The notes: generated by a model from the sequence alone, not told the origin. A stretch of 64,000 bases of DNA from Rhodanobacter denitrificans (GCF_003335105.1 NZ_QFWQ01000009.1:124001-188000), one strand, 5' to 3'. Shown: positions 35,359-44,880, numbered from the stretch's first letter. Numbers and translations: made by a program.

Positions 35359-35874
35359 ATGACACATCCTTCCTCGTTCGACTACGAGCAACTGCTGGCC
35401 TGTGGCCGCGGCGAACTGTTCGGCGACGGCAACGCGCGGTTGCCCGCGCCGCCGATGCTGATGTTCGACCGCATCACCAGGATCGCCAGCGAAGGTGGTG
35501 CCTACGGCAAGGGATTGATCCACGCCGAGCTGGATATCCATCCGCGGCTGTGGTTTTTCGATTGCCACTTCATCGGCGACCCGGTGATGCCCGGCTGCCT
35601 CGGGCTGGACGCGATGTGGCAGCTCAGCGGCTTCTTCCTGCCGTGGCTGGGCGAACCGGGCCGCGGCCGTGCGCTGGGCGTGGGCCAGGTGAAATTCACC
35701 GGGCAGGTCAAGCCGAGCGCGAAGCTGGTGCGCTACGAGATCGACATCCGCCGCGTGATGCGCGGCAAGCTGGCGCTGGTGATCGCCGACGGCAAGACCT
35801 TCGTCGACGACCGCCTGATCTACGTGGCCAGCGACATGCGCGTGGGCCTGTTCCAGTCCACCGAGGGTTTTTGA
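35359..35874 (+). CDS. fabA: 3-hydroxydecanoyl-ACP dehydratase/isomerase
   Basis: A 171-residue cytosolic hot-dog-fold enzyme that dehydrates 3-hydroxydecanoyl-ACP and isomerises the trans-2 to the cis-3 product, the branch point of oxygen-independent unsaturated fatty acid synthesis. Catalytic residues H70 ([13 protein letters not shown]) and D84 (CLGLDAMWQ) sit at the family positions exactly. The [16 protein letters not shown] block follows. The length is standard. It is followed after one base by fabB. The FNR box upstream would raise membrane unsaturation when desaturases cannot work for lack of oxygen. Confidence 0.96.
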   Translation: MTHPSSFDYEQLLACGRGELFGDGNARLPAPPMLMFDRITRIASEGGAYGKGLIHAELDIHPRLWFFDCHFIGDPVMPGCLGLDAMWQLSGFFLPWLGEPGRGRALGVGQVKFTGQVKPSAKLVRYEIDIRRVMRGKLALVIADGKTFVDDRLIYVASDMRVGLFQSTEGF

Positions 35875-35875
35875 G

Positions 35876-37084
35876 ATGCGTCGCGTGGTGGTGACCGGAA
35901 TGGGCATGGTGTCGTGCCTGGGCAACCTGCCGCTGACCGTATCGCAGGCGCTGCGCGAATGCCGCAGCGGAATCCGCGCGATCCCCGACTACGTGACGCG
36001 CGGCCTGCGCAGCCACGTGGCCGGCGTGCCGCAGATCGACCTGGAAGCGGCGATCGACCGCAAGCTGAAACGCTTCATGGGCGACGCGGCGGCCTACGCC
36101 TACGTGGCGATGCGCGCGGCGATCGCCGACGCCGGGCTGGCCATCGAGCAGGTGCGGCACCCGCGCATCGGCGTGATCGCCGGTTCCGGCGGCGGCTCGG
36201 CGCAGTGGCAGATCGAGACCGGCGACCTGTTGCGCGAGAAGGGCGTGCGCAAGATCGGCCCGTACATGGTGCCGCGCACGATGTGCTCCACGGTGTCGGC
36301 CACGCTGGCCACCGCATTCGGCATCCTCGGCCTGAGCTACTCGATCGCCGCCGCCTGCGCCACCTCGGGACACTGCATCGGCGCGGCCGCCGACCTGATC
36401 CGCCACGGCGCTCAGGACGTGATGTTCGCCGGCGGCGGCGAGGAAGTGCACTGGGGCATGACCGCGCAGTTCGATGCGATGGGCGCGCTCTCCAGCAGCT
36501 ACAACGATACGCCGCACGCGGCGTCGCGCCCGTACGACAGCGGCCGCGACGGCTTCGTCATCGCCGGCGGCGGCGGCATGCTGGTGCTGGAGGAGTACGA
36601 GCACGCGAGGGCGCGCGGCGCGAACATCCACGCCGAGCTGGTCGGCTACGGCGTCACCTCTGACGGCGCCGAGATGGTGGCGCCCAGCGGCGAGGGCGCG
36701 GTGCGTTGCATGCGCATGGCGCTGGCCGGCGTGAACGGCCCGGTCGACTACCTCAACACCCACGGCACGTCCACGCCGCTGGGTGACATCGTGGAGCTGC
36801 AGGCGGTGCGCGAGGCGTTCGGCGCCGACATGCCGCTGCTGTCCTCGACCAAGGCGCTGAGCGGGCACTCGCTCGGTGCGGCCAGCGTGCACGAGGCGAT
36901 CTACAGCCTGCTGATGCTGAAGGAAGGTTTCGTCGCCGGGTCCGCCAACATCGAGCGGCTCGACGAACGCGCCGAGGGTTTTCCGATCGTGCGCGAGACC
37001 CGCCCCGCGCCGCTGCGCACGGTGATGTCCAACAGCTTCGGCTTCGGCGGCACCAACGCCAGCCTGGTGTTCTCCAGCGTGTAG
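35876..37084 (+). CDS. fabB: 3-oxoacyl-ACP synthase I
   Basis: A 402-residue cytosolic condensing enzyme that elongates cis-3-decenoyl-ACP made by FabA. The Cys-His-His triad is complete: C161 in [13 protein letters not shown], one His in [11 protein letters not shown] and one in [14 protein letters not shown]. The N-terminal [13 protein letters not shown] and C-terminal [15 protein letters not shown] are family hallmarks. Its ATG is one base after the fabA stop, so the two are co-translated. This fabAB order is the standard operon; the unusual part is only its position behind nadAB in an FNR-controlled block. Confidence 0.96.
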   Translation: MRRVVVTGMGMVSCLGNLPLTVSQALRECRSGIRAIPDYVTRGLRSHVAGVPQIDLEAAIDRKLKRFMGDAAAYAYVAMRAAIADAGLAIEQVRHPRIGVIAGSGGGSAQWQIETGDLLREKGVRKIGPYMVPRTMCSTVSATLATAFGILGLSYSIAAACATSGHCIGAAADLIRHGAQDVMFAGGGEEVHWGMTAQFDAMGALSSSYNDTPHAASRPYDSGRDGFVIAGGGGMLVLEEYEHARARGANIHAELVGYGVTSDGAEMVAPSGEGAVRCMRMALAGVNGPVDYLNTHGTSTPLGDIVELQAVREAFGADMPLLSSTKALSGHSLGAASVHEAIYSLLMLKEGFVAGSANIERLDERAEGFPIVRETRPAPLRTVMSNSFGFGGTNASLVFSSV

Positions 37085-37152
37085 CCGGGCCGGCCTGCCC
37101 GCGGCGGCCGCACCGGCCGCCGCGTCCCCGCCACCGCAGTGAGCCCCCGCGC

Positions 37153-37812
37153 ATGCCATCGACGCCCGCGACAGCCGCCTCGCGCGACTCCACTTTTGGC
37201 GAGGAAATCGCCAACAGCATCAGCCACGGGCTCGGCCTGCTGCTCGCCATCGCCGGCCTGCCGGTGCTGGTCGTCGGCGCGATGCGCGATGGCGGCACCA
37301 TGGCGGTGGTGGCGTCGGCGGTGTTCGGCGGCAGCGCGATCGTGCTGTACCTGGCGTCCACGCTGTACCACGCTGTGGCGCATGCACGCATCAAGGCGGC
37401 ACTGCAGCGGCTGGACCACGCGGCGATCTACCTGCTGATCGCCGGCACCTACACGCCGATCGCGCTGGGCGTGCTGCGCGGCGGCTGGGGCTGGAGCATG
37501 CTCGGCGTGATCTGGAGCTTCGCCGCGCTCGGCGTGGCGTTCAAGCTGGTCGTGGGCGCACGCTTCCATCGCTTGTCCACCGCGTTGTACGTGGCGATGG
37601 GCTGGGCCGCGCTGGTGGCGATCCGGCCGCTTTGGCAGCACATGTCCCCCGGTGGCCTGGCCTGGCTGTTCGGTGGCGGCATGGCATACACGCTGGGCGT
37701 GCTGTTCTTCCTGCTGCACGAGCGGCTGCGCTACAGCCATTTCATCTGGCACCTGTGCGTGCTCGCCGGCACCGGCTGCCACTACGTCGCGGTGCTGCGC
37801 TACACGTTCTGA
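37153..37812 (+). CDS. TrhA/hemolysin III family membrane protein
   Basis: A 219-residue inner-membrane protein with seven helices, of the progestin/adiponectin-receptor-like hemolysin III (YqfA/TrhA) family. The family pattern is visible as EEIANSISHGLGLLLAI at the start, then YLASTLYHAV, LDHAAIYLLIAGTYTPIAL and SHFIWHLCVLAGTGCHYVAV at the end; the His, Ser and Asp residues are thought to bind zinc. In other bacteria TrhA affects membrane energy and lipid homeostasis, which would fit its place after fabAB. No hemolysin activity should be assumed. It converges on the ArsR-type regulator. Confidence 0.87.
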   Translation: MPSTPATAASRDSTFGEEIANSISHGLGLLLAIAGLPVLVVGAMRDGGTMAVVASAVFGGSAIVLYLASTLYHAVAHARIKAALQRLDHAAIYLLIAGTYTPIALGVLRGGWGWSMLGVIWSFAALGVAFKLVVGARFHRLSTALYVAMGWAALVAIRPLWQHMSPGGLAWLFGGGMAYTLGVLFFLLHERLRYSHFIWHLCVLAGTGCHYVAVLRYTF

Positions 37813-37855
37813 ACGGGCCTGGCGTCGATACGCGCCGGCAGCCTGCGGGAGCGGG

Positions 37856-38230
37856 TCAGCCCGCGGCGCGCCGGCCCCTGCGCGAGGCGGCCTTTGCGGG
37901 GCGCCGCCCGTTGCCCGTGGCGCAGTAGATGCCGTAGAGAGTGGCCATGATGTCATGGGCCGGGCCTTCGGGCAGGGCGTACCAGACGTTCTGCGCCTCG
38001 CGACGGGTGGTCACCAGGCCTTCGTCGCGCAGCCGCGCCAGATGCTGCGACAGCGCGGACTGGCTGAGTTCGGGCAGGCGCTCGTTGATCTGGTTCACCT
38101 GCATCTCGCCATCCAGCAGCAGGCACAGCACGCGCAGCCGCTGGGCGTTGCCCAGCGCCTTGAGCAGCCGGGTGGCCTCTTCGGCGCGTGCCTGCATGAG
38201 ATTGAGATCGGCATTGGCGGGCAGATTCAT
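37856..38230 (-). CDS. ArsR-family persulfide-type regulator, BigR/SqrR-like
   Basis: A 124-residue winged-helix repressor. The N-terminal helices lead to the recognition helix LSQSALSQHLARLRDEGLV and wing TTRREAQNVWYAL. Two cysteines, C36 (RVLCLLLDGE) and C103 (YGIYCATG), are spaced as in BigR and SqrR, where they form a disulfide or tetrasulfide bridge on exposure to persulfide and release DNA. No metal-binding motif of classical ArsR is seen. It is divergent from a sulfide-oxidation operon, with an AT-rich operator between. The C-terminus is an Arg/Ala-rich tail. Confidence 0.87.
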   Translation of the reverse strand: MNLPANADLNLMQARAEEATRLLKALGNAQRLRVLCLLLDGEMQVNQINERLPELSQSALSQHLARLRDEGLVTTRREAQNVWYALPEGPAHDIMATLYGIYCATGNGRRPAKAASRRGRRAAG

Positions 38231-38263
38231 CGGTGGGGCCTCTCGAAAAGTTCGCTTGCGGGC

Positions 38264-38304
38264 TTGACTTTACCACGAGTCGCTAATTAAGATAAATCTA
38301 AATT
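38264..38304 (+). promoter_or_regulatory. Promoter and AT-rich operator of the sulfide-oxidation operon
   Basis: A -35 TTGACT (38264-38269) and a -10 TAAGAT (38288-38293) are 18 bases apart. An imperfect dyad AATTAAGA-N4-TCTAAATT (38285-38304) overlaps the -10, a rare AT-rich block in this GC-rich sequence and similar in kind to BigR operators. Binding there would block transcription both ways. Confidence 0.7.
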
Positions 38305-38372
38305 AGATACGACTTTATCGAAATCGCAACCGCCGCACGGCAACCGCATCAACCCGCACCCGGAGTCACACC

Positions 38373-38579
38373 ATGAATGTCGATCGTCTCGTCCTCGGTT
38401 TCGCCGGCACCGTTGTGCTGGTCGGTATCGCGCTGGCGCATTTCGTCGCACCCGGCTGGATCTGGCTGTCGGTGTTCGTGGGCGCCAACCTTCTGCAGTC
38501 CTCGTTCACCGGTTTCTGCCCGCTGGCCATGCTGCTGCGCAAGCTGGGCCTGAAGCCCGGTTGTGCCTTCCCGTCCTGA
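38373..38579 (+). CDS. DUF2892 (YgaP-type) small membrane protein
   Basis: A 68-residue inner-membrane protein with two helices, matching the membrane half of YgaP-type proteins: NVDRLVLGFAGTVVLVGIAL, a short PGWIWLSVFVGANLL helix and the end motif FTGFCPLAMLLRKLG, whose cysteine is conserved. In many genomes this domain sits with rhodanese or persulfide-handling proteins and BigR-type control. It is the first gene of the operon downstream of the BigR-like operator, with GGAG placed eight bases before the ATG. The molecular role is unknown, but membrane passage or sensing of sulfur species is plausible. Confidence 0.85.
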   Translation: MNVDRLVLGFAGTVVLVGIALAHFVAPGWIWLSVFVGANLLQSSFTGFCPLAMLLRKLGLKPGCAFPS

Positions 38580-38607
38580 GTCGTTCCAGCGCATAACGAG
38601 GCGAGCC

Positions 38608-38991
38608 ATGTACTACGTCGTGGAAACATCCAAGAGCTTCGACCAGGCTGCGGCCGACCTGGAGGCGGCGGTCGTCCGCAACGGCTTCGGCGTGCTGCAC
38701 GTGCACGACCTGGGCGAGACCCTGCGCGGCAAGGGCGTCGCGTTCGAGCACCAGTGCAAGGTGTTCGAGGTGTGCAACCCGCGCCAGGCTGGACGCGTGC
38801 TGGCCAAGGACCTGCGGCTGAACATGGCGCTGCCGTGCCGGGTGTCGGTGTACACCGAGGCGGGCAAGACCTGGATCGGCATGATCCGGCCCACGCCGAT
38901 GCTGGGCATGCTCTCGCCCGATCCGGCGCTGGCGGAGGTCGCGCGCGAGGTGGAGCAGACGCTGGTGGGCATCATCAACGAGGCGGCGTAA
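38608..38991 (+). CDS. DUF302 domain protein
   Basis: A 127-residue cytosolic protein covered by one DUF302 domain: SKSFDQAAADLEAAVVRNGF, then GVLHVHDLGETL, the FEVCNPRQAGRVL block with its conserved cysteine and ALPCRVSVYTEAGKTWIGM near the end. DUF302 proteins often accompany sulfide:quinone oxidoreductases and DUF2892 proteins and have been suggested to bind sulfur or metal intermediates, without proof. It lies 28 bases after the DUF2892 gene and 136 before SQR. The spacer to SQR contains its own FNR-type box, so SQR can be made without this gene. Confidence 0.83.
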   Translation: MYYVVETSKSFDQAAADLEAAVVRNGFGVLHVHDLGETLRGKGVAFEHQCKVFEVCNPRQAGRVLAKDLRLNMALPCRVSVYTEAGKTWIGMIRPTPMLGMLSPDPALAEVAREVEQTLVGIINEAA

Positions 38992-39055
38992 CGCACGCCG
39001 GCGCGCCCGGCCGGCCATGCCCCCGGGGGCGGCTGGCCATCCATCCCACGCCGAA

Positions 39056-39069
39056 TTGATCAAGCTCAA
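39056..39069 (+). promoter_or_regulatory. FNR/Anr box of the sulfide:quinone oxidoreductase gene
   Basis: TTGATCAAGCTCAA with CACGCT at 39092-39097, exactly 36 bases from the box start. So sulfide oxidation appears to be under both a sulfide sensor (upstream operator) and an oxygen or NO sensor. Confidence 0.7.
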
Positions 39070-39127
39070 GTCCATTCCGGTGCCGGCGGCGCACGCTGCC
39101 GACACCCCTGATCAGGAGTCCGTCATC

Positions 39128-40417
39128 ATGAGCGACGTCGTCATTTTGGGTTCGGGCCTGGGTGGCATGAGCGCCGCCTACGAGATCAAGGCCGCGCTGG
39201 GCGCCGACCATCTCGTCACGGTGGTCGGCGAGGGGCGCCAGTTCTCGTTCACGCCGTCCAACCCATGGGTCGGCATCGGTTGGCGGCAGCCGGCCGACGT
39301 GCAGCTCGATGCGGCATCGGCGCTGGCCCGGCACGACATCGCGTTCATCGACTCGCCGGCCAGCGCGGTGCGCCCCGCCGACAACCTCGTGCAGCTGAAG
39401 GACGGTCGCGAACTGAAATACGACTACCTCGTCATCACCACCGGCCCGCGGCTGGCGTTCGACGAGATCCCGGGGCTGGGGCCGGTCGACGGCCACACCC
39501 AGTCGGTCTGCACCACGCCGCACGCCACCGCCGCGTGGCAGGCGTACCAGGAGTTCCTGAAGAATCCGGGGCCGGTGGTGGTGGGCGCGGCGCAGGGTGC
39601 CAGCTGCTTCGGCCCGGCCTACGAGTTTGCCCTGATCCTCGATACCGACCTGCGCCGGCGCCAGCTGCGCGACCGCGTGCCGATGACCTTCGTCACCAGC
39701 GAGCCCTACATCGGCCACATGGGGCTGGGCGGGATCGGCGACTCCAAGGGGCTGCTCGAGCGGCAGCTGCGCCAGCGCCACATCAAGTGGATCTGCAACG
39801 CGCGGATCGACAAGGTCGAGGACGCCGCCATGCACGTCACCGAGGTCGATGCGCATGGCCAGCCGTTGGAACAGCACGCGCTGCCGTTCCGCTATTCGAT
39901 GGTGATCCCCGCGTTCACCGGCGTCGCCGCCGTGCGCGGCATCGAGGGCCTGGTCAATCCGCGCGGCTTCGTGCTGATCGATCGGCACCAGCGCAACCCG
40001 GGCTTCCGCAACGTGTTCTCCGCCGGGGTGTGCGTGGCGATTCCCCCGGTGGAAGCCACCCCGGTGCCCACCGGCGCGCCCAAGACCGGCTTCATGATCG
40101 AGTCGATGGTCAGCACGCTGGCGGCGAACATCAAGGCCGACATCGAGGGCCGGCCGGCCACCGCCGAGGCGACATGGAATGCGGTGTGCCTGGCCGACAT
40201 GGGTGACAGCGGCGCCGCCTTCGTGGCGCTGCCGCAGATCCCGCCGCGCAACGTGACCTGGGCGAGGGAGGGCAAATGGGTGCACCTGGCCAAGGTGGCG
40301 TTCGAGAAATATTTCATGCGCAAGATCCGCACCGGCAACACCACGCCGGTCTACGAGAAGTACGTGATGAAGGCATTGGGCATCGCACGCATCCGGCCCG
40401 GCACGGGCGACGAATGA
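39128..40417 (+). CDS. sqr: Sulfide:quinone oxidoreductase
   Basis: A 429-residue FAD flavoprotein, membrane-associated, that oxidises sulfide to sulfur or polysulfide and passes electrons to quinone. The FAD fold is ILGSGLGGMSAAYEI. The active cysteines C128, C160 and C353 lie close to the three catalytic cysteines known from well-studied SQRs. A C-terminal amphipathic region (LAKVAFEKYFMRKIRTG) fits membrane attachment. The ATG at 39128 was chosen for the flavin N-terminus; the upstream in-frame extension crosses the FNR box. Denitrification with sulfide as donor is possible. The RND pump genes follow 35 bases later. Confidence 0.92.
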   Translation: MSDVVILGSGLGGMSAAYEIKAALGADHLVTVVGEGRQFSFTPSNPWVGIGWRQPADVQLDAASALARHDIAFIDSPASAVRPADNLVQLKDGRELKYDYLVITTGPRLAFDEIPGLGPVDGHTQSVCTTPHATAAWQAYQEFLKNPGPVVVGAAQGASCFGPAYEFALILDTDLRRRQLRDRVPMTFVTSEPYIGHMGLGGIGDSKGLLERQLRQRHIKWICNARIDKVEDAAMHVTEVDAHGQPLEQHALPFRYSMVIPAFTGVAAVRGIEGLVNPRGFVLIDRHQRNPGFRNVFSAGVCVAIPPVEATPVPTGAPKTGFMIESMVSTLAANIKADIEGRPATAEATWNAVCLADMGDSGAAFVALPQIPPRNVTWAREGKWVHLAKVAFEKYFMRKIRTGNTTPVYEKYVMKALGIARIRPGTGDE

Positions 40418-40452
40418 GCGCACCGGCCGCACCCCACCGACGGAAGAATTTC

Positions 40453-41550
40453 ATGCACCGCAAGCACCTCATCGGGCGCGCCGCGCACCTTGCCGCCGTC
40501 GCGCTCGCCGTGGCTGCGCTCGCGGCCTGCGGACGCACGGCGCCGCCGCCCGCCGCGGCCACGCCGCCGCCGCTGGCCGCGCTGACCGTGCATGCGGAGC
40601 CGGCGCACGACGAGCAGGCCTGGGATGGCGTGGTGGAGGCGGTGCACGAGGCGGTGATCTCGGCGCAGACCAATGCGCGGGTGACCGAGCTGCCCTACGA
40701 CGTCAACGACGCCGTGCGCAAGGGCGACGTGCTGGTGCGCTTCAGCGACGTCGAGCAGAAGTCCGCGCGCAGCGCCGCCCAGGCGCAGATCGCCGCGGCG
40801 CAGGCGGCCTATACCGAGGCGGACGCTTCCTACCAGCGCTTCGCCGAAATCTACGGGAAGGGCTTCGTCTCCAGGGCGCAGCTCGATGCCGAGCGCGCCC
40901 GCCGCGACGCGGCGCTGGCGGCGCTGCAGTCGGCCCGCGCGCAGTCCAGCCAGGTCGGCCAGCAACTCGACTACACCGTGCTGCGCGCACCGTACGACGG
41001 CATCGTCACCCGCCGCTTCGTGCAGGTAGGCGAGGCGGTGCAGGCGGGGCCGCCGGCGCCGCAACAGCTGATCGCGCTGGCGTCGCTGCAGGACCTGCGG
41101 GTCAGTGTGCAGGTGCCGCAGAGCGCGATCGCCGCGATCCGCCGCTACCACGCCGCCGAGGTGGTGCTCGACGACGGCCGCCGCGTGGCGGCCGGCAAGG
41201 TCACCGTGTTTCCCTATGCCGACCCGCAGACGCACAGCTTCAGCGTGCGGCTGGAGCTGCCCGGCGACGGCGCCGGCCTGTATCCGGGCATGACGGTGAA
41301 GGTCGCCTTCACCAGCGGCGAGGCGAAGCGCCTGCTGTTGCCGCTAGACACACTGGTGCAGCGCGGCGAGCTGGTGGGCGCGTACGTGCTGGGCGAGCAC
41401 GACGTGGCGCTGCGCCAGCTGCGCCTGGGCCATCGCTACGGCGACCGGGTCGAGGTGCTGGCCGGGCTGGACGACGGCGAGCGCGTCGCCACCGATCCGG
41501 CCGCGGCGGCGCGCTGGCTGGCCGGACACCGCCGCGGAGCCACGCCATGA
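40453..41550 (+). CDS. RND efflux periplasmic adaptor (lipoprotein)
   Basis: A 365-residue membrane-fusion protein. A lipoprotein signal ends in LAAC. The barrel-sandwich hybrid (VVEAVHEAVISAQTNARV, then VRKGDVLVRF), a long hairpin of heptad character (AQAQIAAAQAAYTEADASYQ) and the second lipoyl half (LRAPYDGIVTRRFVQVGEAV) are visible, followed by the beta-barrel domain and membrane-proximal domain. It links the inner-membrane pump to an outer-membrane channel not encoded here. The ATG follows GACGGAAGAATTTC. Overlap of its stop with the pump start (ATGA) marks one unit. Adaptor-pump pairs near SQR are known; the exported substrate is unproved. Confidence 0.88.
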   Translation: MHRKHLIGRAAHLAAVALAVAALAACGRTAPPPAAATPPPLAALTVHAEPAHDEQAWDGVVEAVHEAVISAQTNARVTELPYDVNDAVRKGDVLVRFSDVEQKSARSAAQAQIAAAQAAYTEADASYQRFAEIYGKGFVSRAQLDAERARRDAALAALQSARAQSSQVGQQLDYTVLRAPYDGIVTRRFVQVGEAVQAGPPAPQQLIALASLQDLRVSVQVPQSAIAAIRRYHAAEVVLDDGRRVAAGKVTVFPYADPQTHSFSVRLELPGDGAGLYPGMTVKVAFTSGEAKRLLLPLDTLVQRGELVGAYVLGEHDVALRQLRLGHRYGDRVEVLAGLDDGERVATDPAAAARWLAGHRRGATP

Positions 41551-44500
41551 GCGGGTCCCGGCTCGGTTTCTCCGGCCGCATTGCCCGCGCCTTCCAGGAT
41601 GCGCCGCTGACCCCGATCCTGGCGATCGCGGCGCTGCTGCTGGGGCTGGTCGCGGTGATGATCACGCCGCGCGAGGAAGAGCCGCAGATCGACGTGACCA
41701 TGGCCAACGTGATGGTGCCGTTTCCCGGCGCCGACGTGCGCGACGTGGAGAACCTGGTGGCGTTCCCGCTGGAGCAGAAGCTGGCCGAGATCGAGGGCGT
41801 CAAGCACGTCTACTCGGTGAGCCAGCCCGGCATGGCGGTGATGACGGTGGAGTTCCAGGTCGGCGTGCCGCGGCAGGCGGCGATCGTGCGGTTGTACAAC
41901 CAGGTGTTCCAGAACCAGGGCTTCGTGCCGCCCGGCCTCGGCGTAGGGCCGCCGCTGGTGCGGCCGATGGGCATCGACGACGTGCCGGTGATGGCGCTGA
42001 CCCTGTGGAGCGACGACCCCGCGCAGGGGCCGGTGCAGCTGGCCGAGGTGGCGCACACGCTGGAGACCGAACTGAAGCGCGTGCCCGGCACGCGCGACGT
42101 CTACACCATCGGCGCGCCGGCCCGCGCGGTGGTGGTAGAACTCGATGCGGCGAAGCTGGCCGCGTACGGCATGACCCCGGGCGACCTGTCGAACGCGCTG
42201 AAGGCGGCCAACACGGTCGCCCAGGCCGGCGACCGGGTGGGCGGCGACCGCGACGTGCCGGTGACCGCCGGACGTTTCCTCGCCGACGCGGCGGAAGTGT
42301 CGCAACTGGTGATCGGCCTGAAGAACGGGCAGCCGGTGTTCCTCTCCGACGTGGCCACGATCCGCCCGGGCGCCGACCTGCCCGACAGCTACGCCTGGTT
42401 CGGCGCGCCGGCCGGCAAGGCCGGCCCCGCCACCGGCAACGCGCCGGCGGTGACCATTGCGGTGGCGAAGAAGCCGGGCACCAACGCCGCCGACATCACC
42501 GGCGCGATCCGCCAGCGGCTGGCCGCGCTGCAGAACGTGGTGATCCCCACCGGCGTGCACGTGGTGGTCACCCGCGACTACGGCCAGACCGCCACCGACA
42601 AGGCGGACAAGCTGATCCACAAGCTGATCTTCGCCACCTTCTCGGTGGTGCTGCTGGTGCTGCTGGCGTTGAGCTGGCGCGCGGCGGTGGTGGTCGGCAG
42701 CGCGGTGATCGTCACCCTGGCGCTGACCCTGTTCGCCTCGTGGGCGATGGGCTTCACCATCAACCGCGTCTCGCTGTTCGCGCTGATCTTCTCGATCGGC
42801 ATCCTGGTCGACGACGCCATCGTGGTGGTGGAGAACATCCACCGGCACATGGCGCTGGGCGGGCGCACGCTGCGCGAGGCCATTCCCGAGGCGGTCGGCG
42901 AGGTCGGCGGGCCGACCATCCTGGCCACCTTCACGGTGATCGCGGCGCTGCTGCCGATGGCGTTCGTGTCCGGCCTGATGGGGCCGTACATGCGGCCGAT
43001 CCCGATCAACGCCTCGGCCGGCATGCTGCTGTCGCTGGCGGTGGCGCTGGTGGTGACGCCGTGGCTGGCGCTGCGGCTGCTCGGCCACCACCCTCCCGCC
43101 GGCGAAGGCGCCGCGGCCGGTGCGCACGAGGCGGCCGGCGGCCGGCTGCTGCGGCTGTTCCACCGGCTGATGTCGCCGTTCCTGCAGGGCGCGCGCGCGC
43201 CGCGCCGCCGCCGCCAGCTGTTCGCCGTGATGGGCCTGCTGGTGCTGGCGGCGGTGGGGCTGGTGGTGGTCAAGGCGGTGGTGCTGAAGATGCTGCCGTT
43301 CGACAACAAGTCCGAGTTCCAGGTGGTGGTGGACATGCCCGAAGGCAGCACGCTGGAGCGCACCAACCGCCTGCTCGGCGAGCTGGCGCAGGCGGTGGCG
43401 AAGGTGCCCGAGGTGAAGGACTGGCAGGGCTACGCCGGCACCGCGTCGCCGATCACCTTTAACGGGCTGGTGCGCCAGTACTACCTGCGCAGCGGCCCGA
43501 TCGTGGGCGACCTGCAGGTGAGCCTGGTCGACAAGCACGAGCGTTCGCGCCAGAGCCATGCCATCGCGCTGGCCGTGCGCCCGGCGCTGGCGAAGATCGG
43601 CGCGCGCTACGGCGCCTCGGTGAAGGTGGTCGAAGTGCCGCCCGGGCCCCCGGTGATGGCGCCGATCGTGGCCGAGGTGTACGGCCCGGACTACGCCACC
43701 GTGCGCAAGGTCGCGCGGGGGCTGGAGCAGGATTTCAAGGCCAACCCGGACATCGTCGACGTCGATACCAGCGTGGAGGCGGATGCGCCGCGCGACGTGC
43801 TGGTGGTCGATCGTGCCCGCGCGGCTCGGCTCGGGCTGGACCAGGCCACCATCACGCAGGCGTTGCGCACCGCCTTGTCCGGCGACGACGCCAGCTACCT
43901 GATGGACGGCCATGCGAAGTACGCGGTGCCGATCCGCCTGCGCCTGGGCGCGGGCGACCAGGCGGCGATGAGCCAGCTGCTGGCCCTGCGCGTGCGTGCA
44001 CGCGGCGGCGCGCTGGTGCCGTTGTCCGAGGTGGTCCGCGTGCAGCCGGCGGGCCGGGAAATGGCGATCTGGCACAAGGACCTGCTGCCCTACGCCACCG
44101 TCACCGGCGACGACGCCGGCAGCACCGACAGTCCGCTGTACGGCATGTTCTCGCTGGTCGGCAAGCTCGGCCACGACAAGGTGGCGGGGCAACTACTGCA
44201 GCAGCATTTCATCGCCCAGCCGACCGACACCACCGACGCCTCGGTGAAGTGGGACGGCGAGTGGCAGATCACCTACGAGACGTTCCGCGACATGGGCCTG
44301 GCCTACTCGGCGGGCCTGCTGCTGATCTACCTGCTGGTGGTCGGCCAGTTCAGGAGCTACGTGGTGCCGCTGATCATCATGGCGCCGATCCCGCTGACCG
44401 TGATCGGCGTGATGCCCGGGCATGCGCTGGTGGGCGCGCAGTACACCGCCACCTCGATGATCGGCATGATCGCGCTGGCCGGCATCATCGTGCGCAACTC

Positions 44501-44798
44501 GATCCTGCTGATCGACTTCATCAACCACGCGCTGGCCGCCGGGCGGCCGCTGCGCGAGGCGGTGATCGACGCCGCGGCGGTGCGCGCCAAGCCGATCATG
44601 CTGACCGGCCTGGCGGCGATGATCGGCGGCTTCTTCATCATCGACGACCCGATCTTCCAGGGCCTGGCGGTGTCGCTGATTTTCGGCATCCTGGTGTCGA
44701 CCGCGCTGACCCTGCTGGTGATCCCGCTGCTGTACTACGCGTGGATGCAGCGCCGGGTCGGGCCGGATGGCCGTTTGTCGCAGGTGCCGCCGGCTTGA
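41547..44798 (+). CDS. RND family efflux pump
   Basis: A 1083-residue inner-membrane pump with two repeats, each with one helix, a large periplasmic domain and five more helices. N-terminal RIARAFQDAPLTPILAIAA, the proton-relay helix ILVDDAIVVVENIHRHM (the paired Asp residues), a second-half counterpart with NSILLIDFINHALAAG, and REEEPQIDVTMANV at the start of the porter domain are seen. It looks like the HAE1-like/heavy-metal-less class often beside sulfide oxidation genes rather than the AcrB drug class. Energy is the proton gradient. The substrate cannot be named; sulfur compounds or metabolites are possible. Confidence 0.9.
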   Translation: MSGSRLGFSGRIARAFQDAPLTPILAIAALLLGLVAVMITPREEEPQIDVTMANVMVPFPGADVRDVENLVAFPLEQKLAEIEGVKHVYSVSQPGMAVMTVEFQVGVPRQAAIVRLYNQVFQNQGFVPPGLGVGPPLVRPMGIDDVPVMALTLWSDDPAQGPVQLAEVAHTLETELKRVPGTRDVYTIGAPARAVVVELDAAKLAAYGMTPGDLSNALKAANTVAQAGDRVGGDRDVPVTAGRFLADAAEVSQLVIGLKNGQPVFLSDVATIRPGADLPDSYAWFGAPAGKAGPATGNAPAVTIAVAKKPGTNAADITGAIRQRLAALQNVVIPTGVHVVVTRDYGQTATDKADKLIHKLIFATFSVVLLVLLALSWRAAVVVGSAVIVTLALTLFASWAMGFTINRVSLFALIFSIGILVDDAIVVVENIHRHMALGGRTLREAIPEAVGEVGGPTILATFTVIAALLPMAFVSGLMGPYMRPIPINASAGMLLSLAVALVVTPWLALRLLGHHPPAGEGAAAGAHEAAGGRLLRLFHRLMSPFLQGARAPRRRRQLFAVMGLLVLAAVGLVVVKAVVLKMLPFDNKSEFQVVVDMPEGSTLERTNRLLGELAQAVAKVPEVKDWQGYAGTASPITFNGLVRQYYLRSGPIVGDLQVSLVDKHERSRQSHAIALAVRPALAKIGARYGASVKVVEVPPGPPVMAPIVAEVYGPDYATVRKVARGLEQDFKANPDIVDVDTSVEADAPRDVLVVDRARAARLGLDQATITQALRTALSGDDASYLMDGHAKYAVPIRLRLGAGDQAAMSQLLALRVRARGGALVPLSEVVRVQPAGREMAIWHKDLLPYATVTGDDAGSTDSPLYGMFSLVGKLGHDKVAGQLLQQHFIAQPTDTTDASVKWDGEWQITYETFRDMGLAYSAGLLLIYLLVVGQFRSYVVPLIIMAPIPLTVIGVMPGHALVGAQYTATSMIGMIALAGIIVRNSILLIDFINHALAAGRPLREAVIDAAAVRAKPIMLTGLAAMIGGFFIIDDPIFQGLAVSLIFGILVSTALTLLVIPLLYYAWMQRRVGPDGRLSQVPPA

Positions 44799-44808
44799 TC
44801 CCGGTCAG
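44795..44808 (+). promoter_or_regulatory. FNR-like box of the DnrO-like gene
   Basis: TTGATCCCGGTCAG overlaps the stop of the pump gene. TAGCAT at 44832-44837 lies in the -10 position. The predicted leader is about 38 bases. Confidence 0.72.
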
Positions 44809-44880
44809 TCCGGGGCGTGCCCGCCGCGCGCTAGCATCCTTGCATCCGCGGCGTCCGCGCCGCCCGCCGGAGCATTCCGC

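Noticed and set aside
37153..37812. A hemolysin virulence factor
   Set aside because: The hemolysin III name is historical; the seven-helix PAQR/TrhA fold and context give no support for toxin activity.
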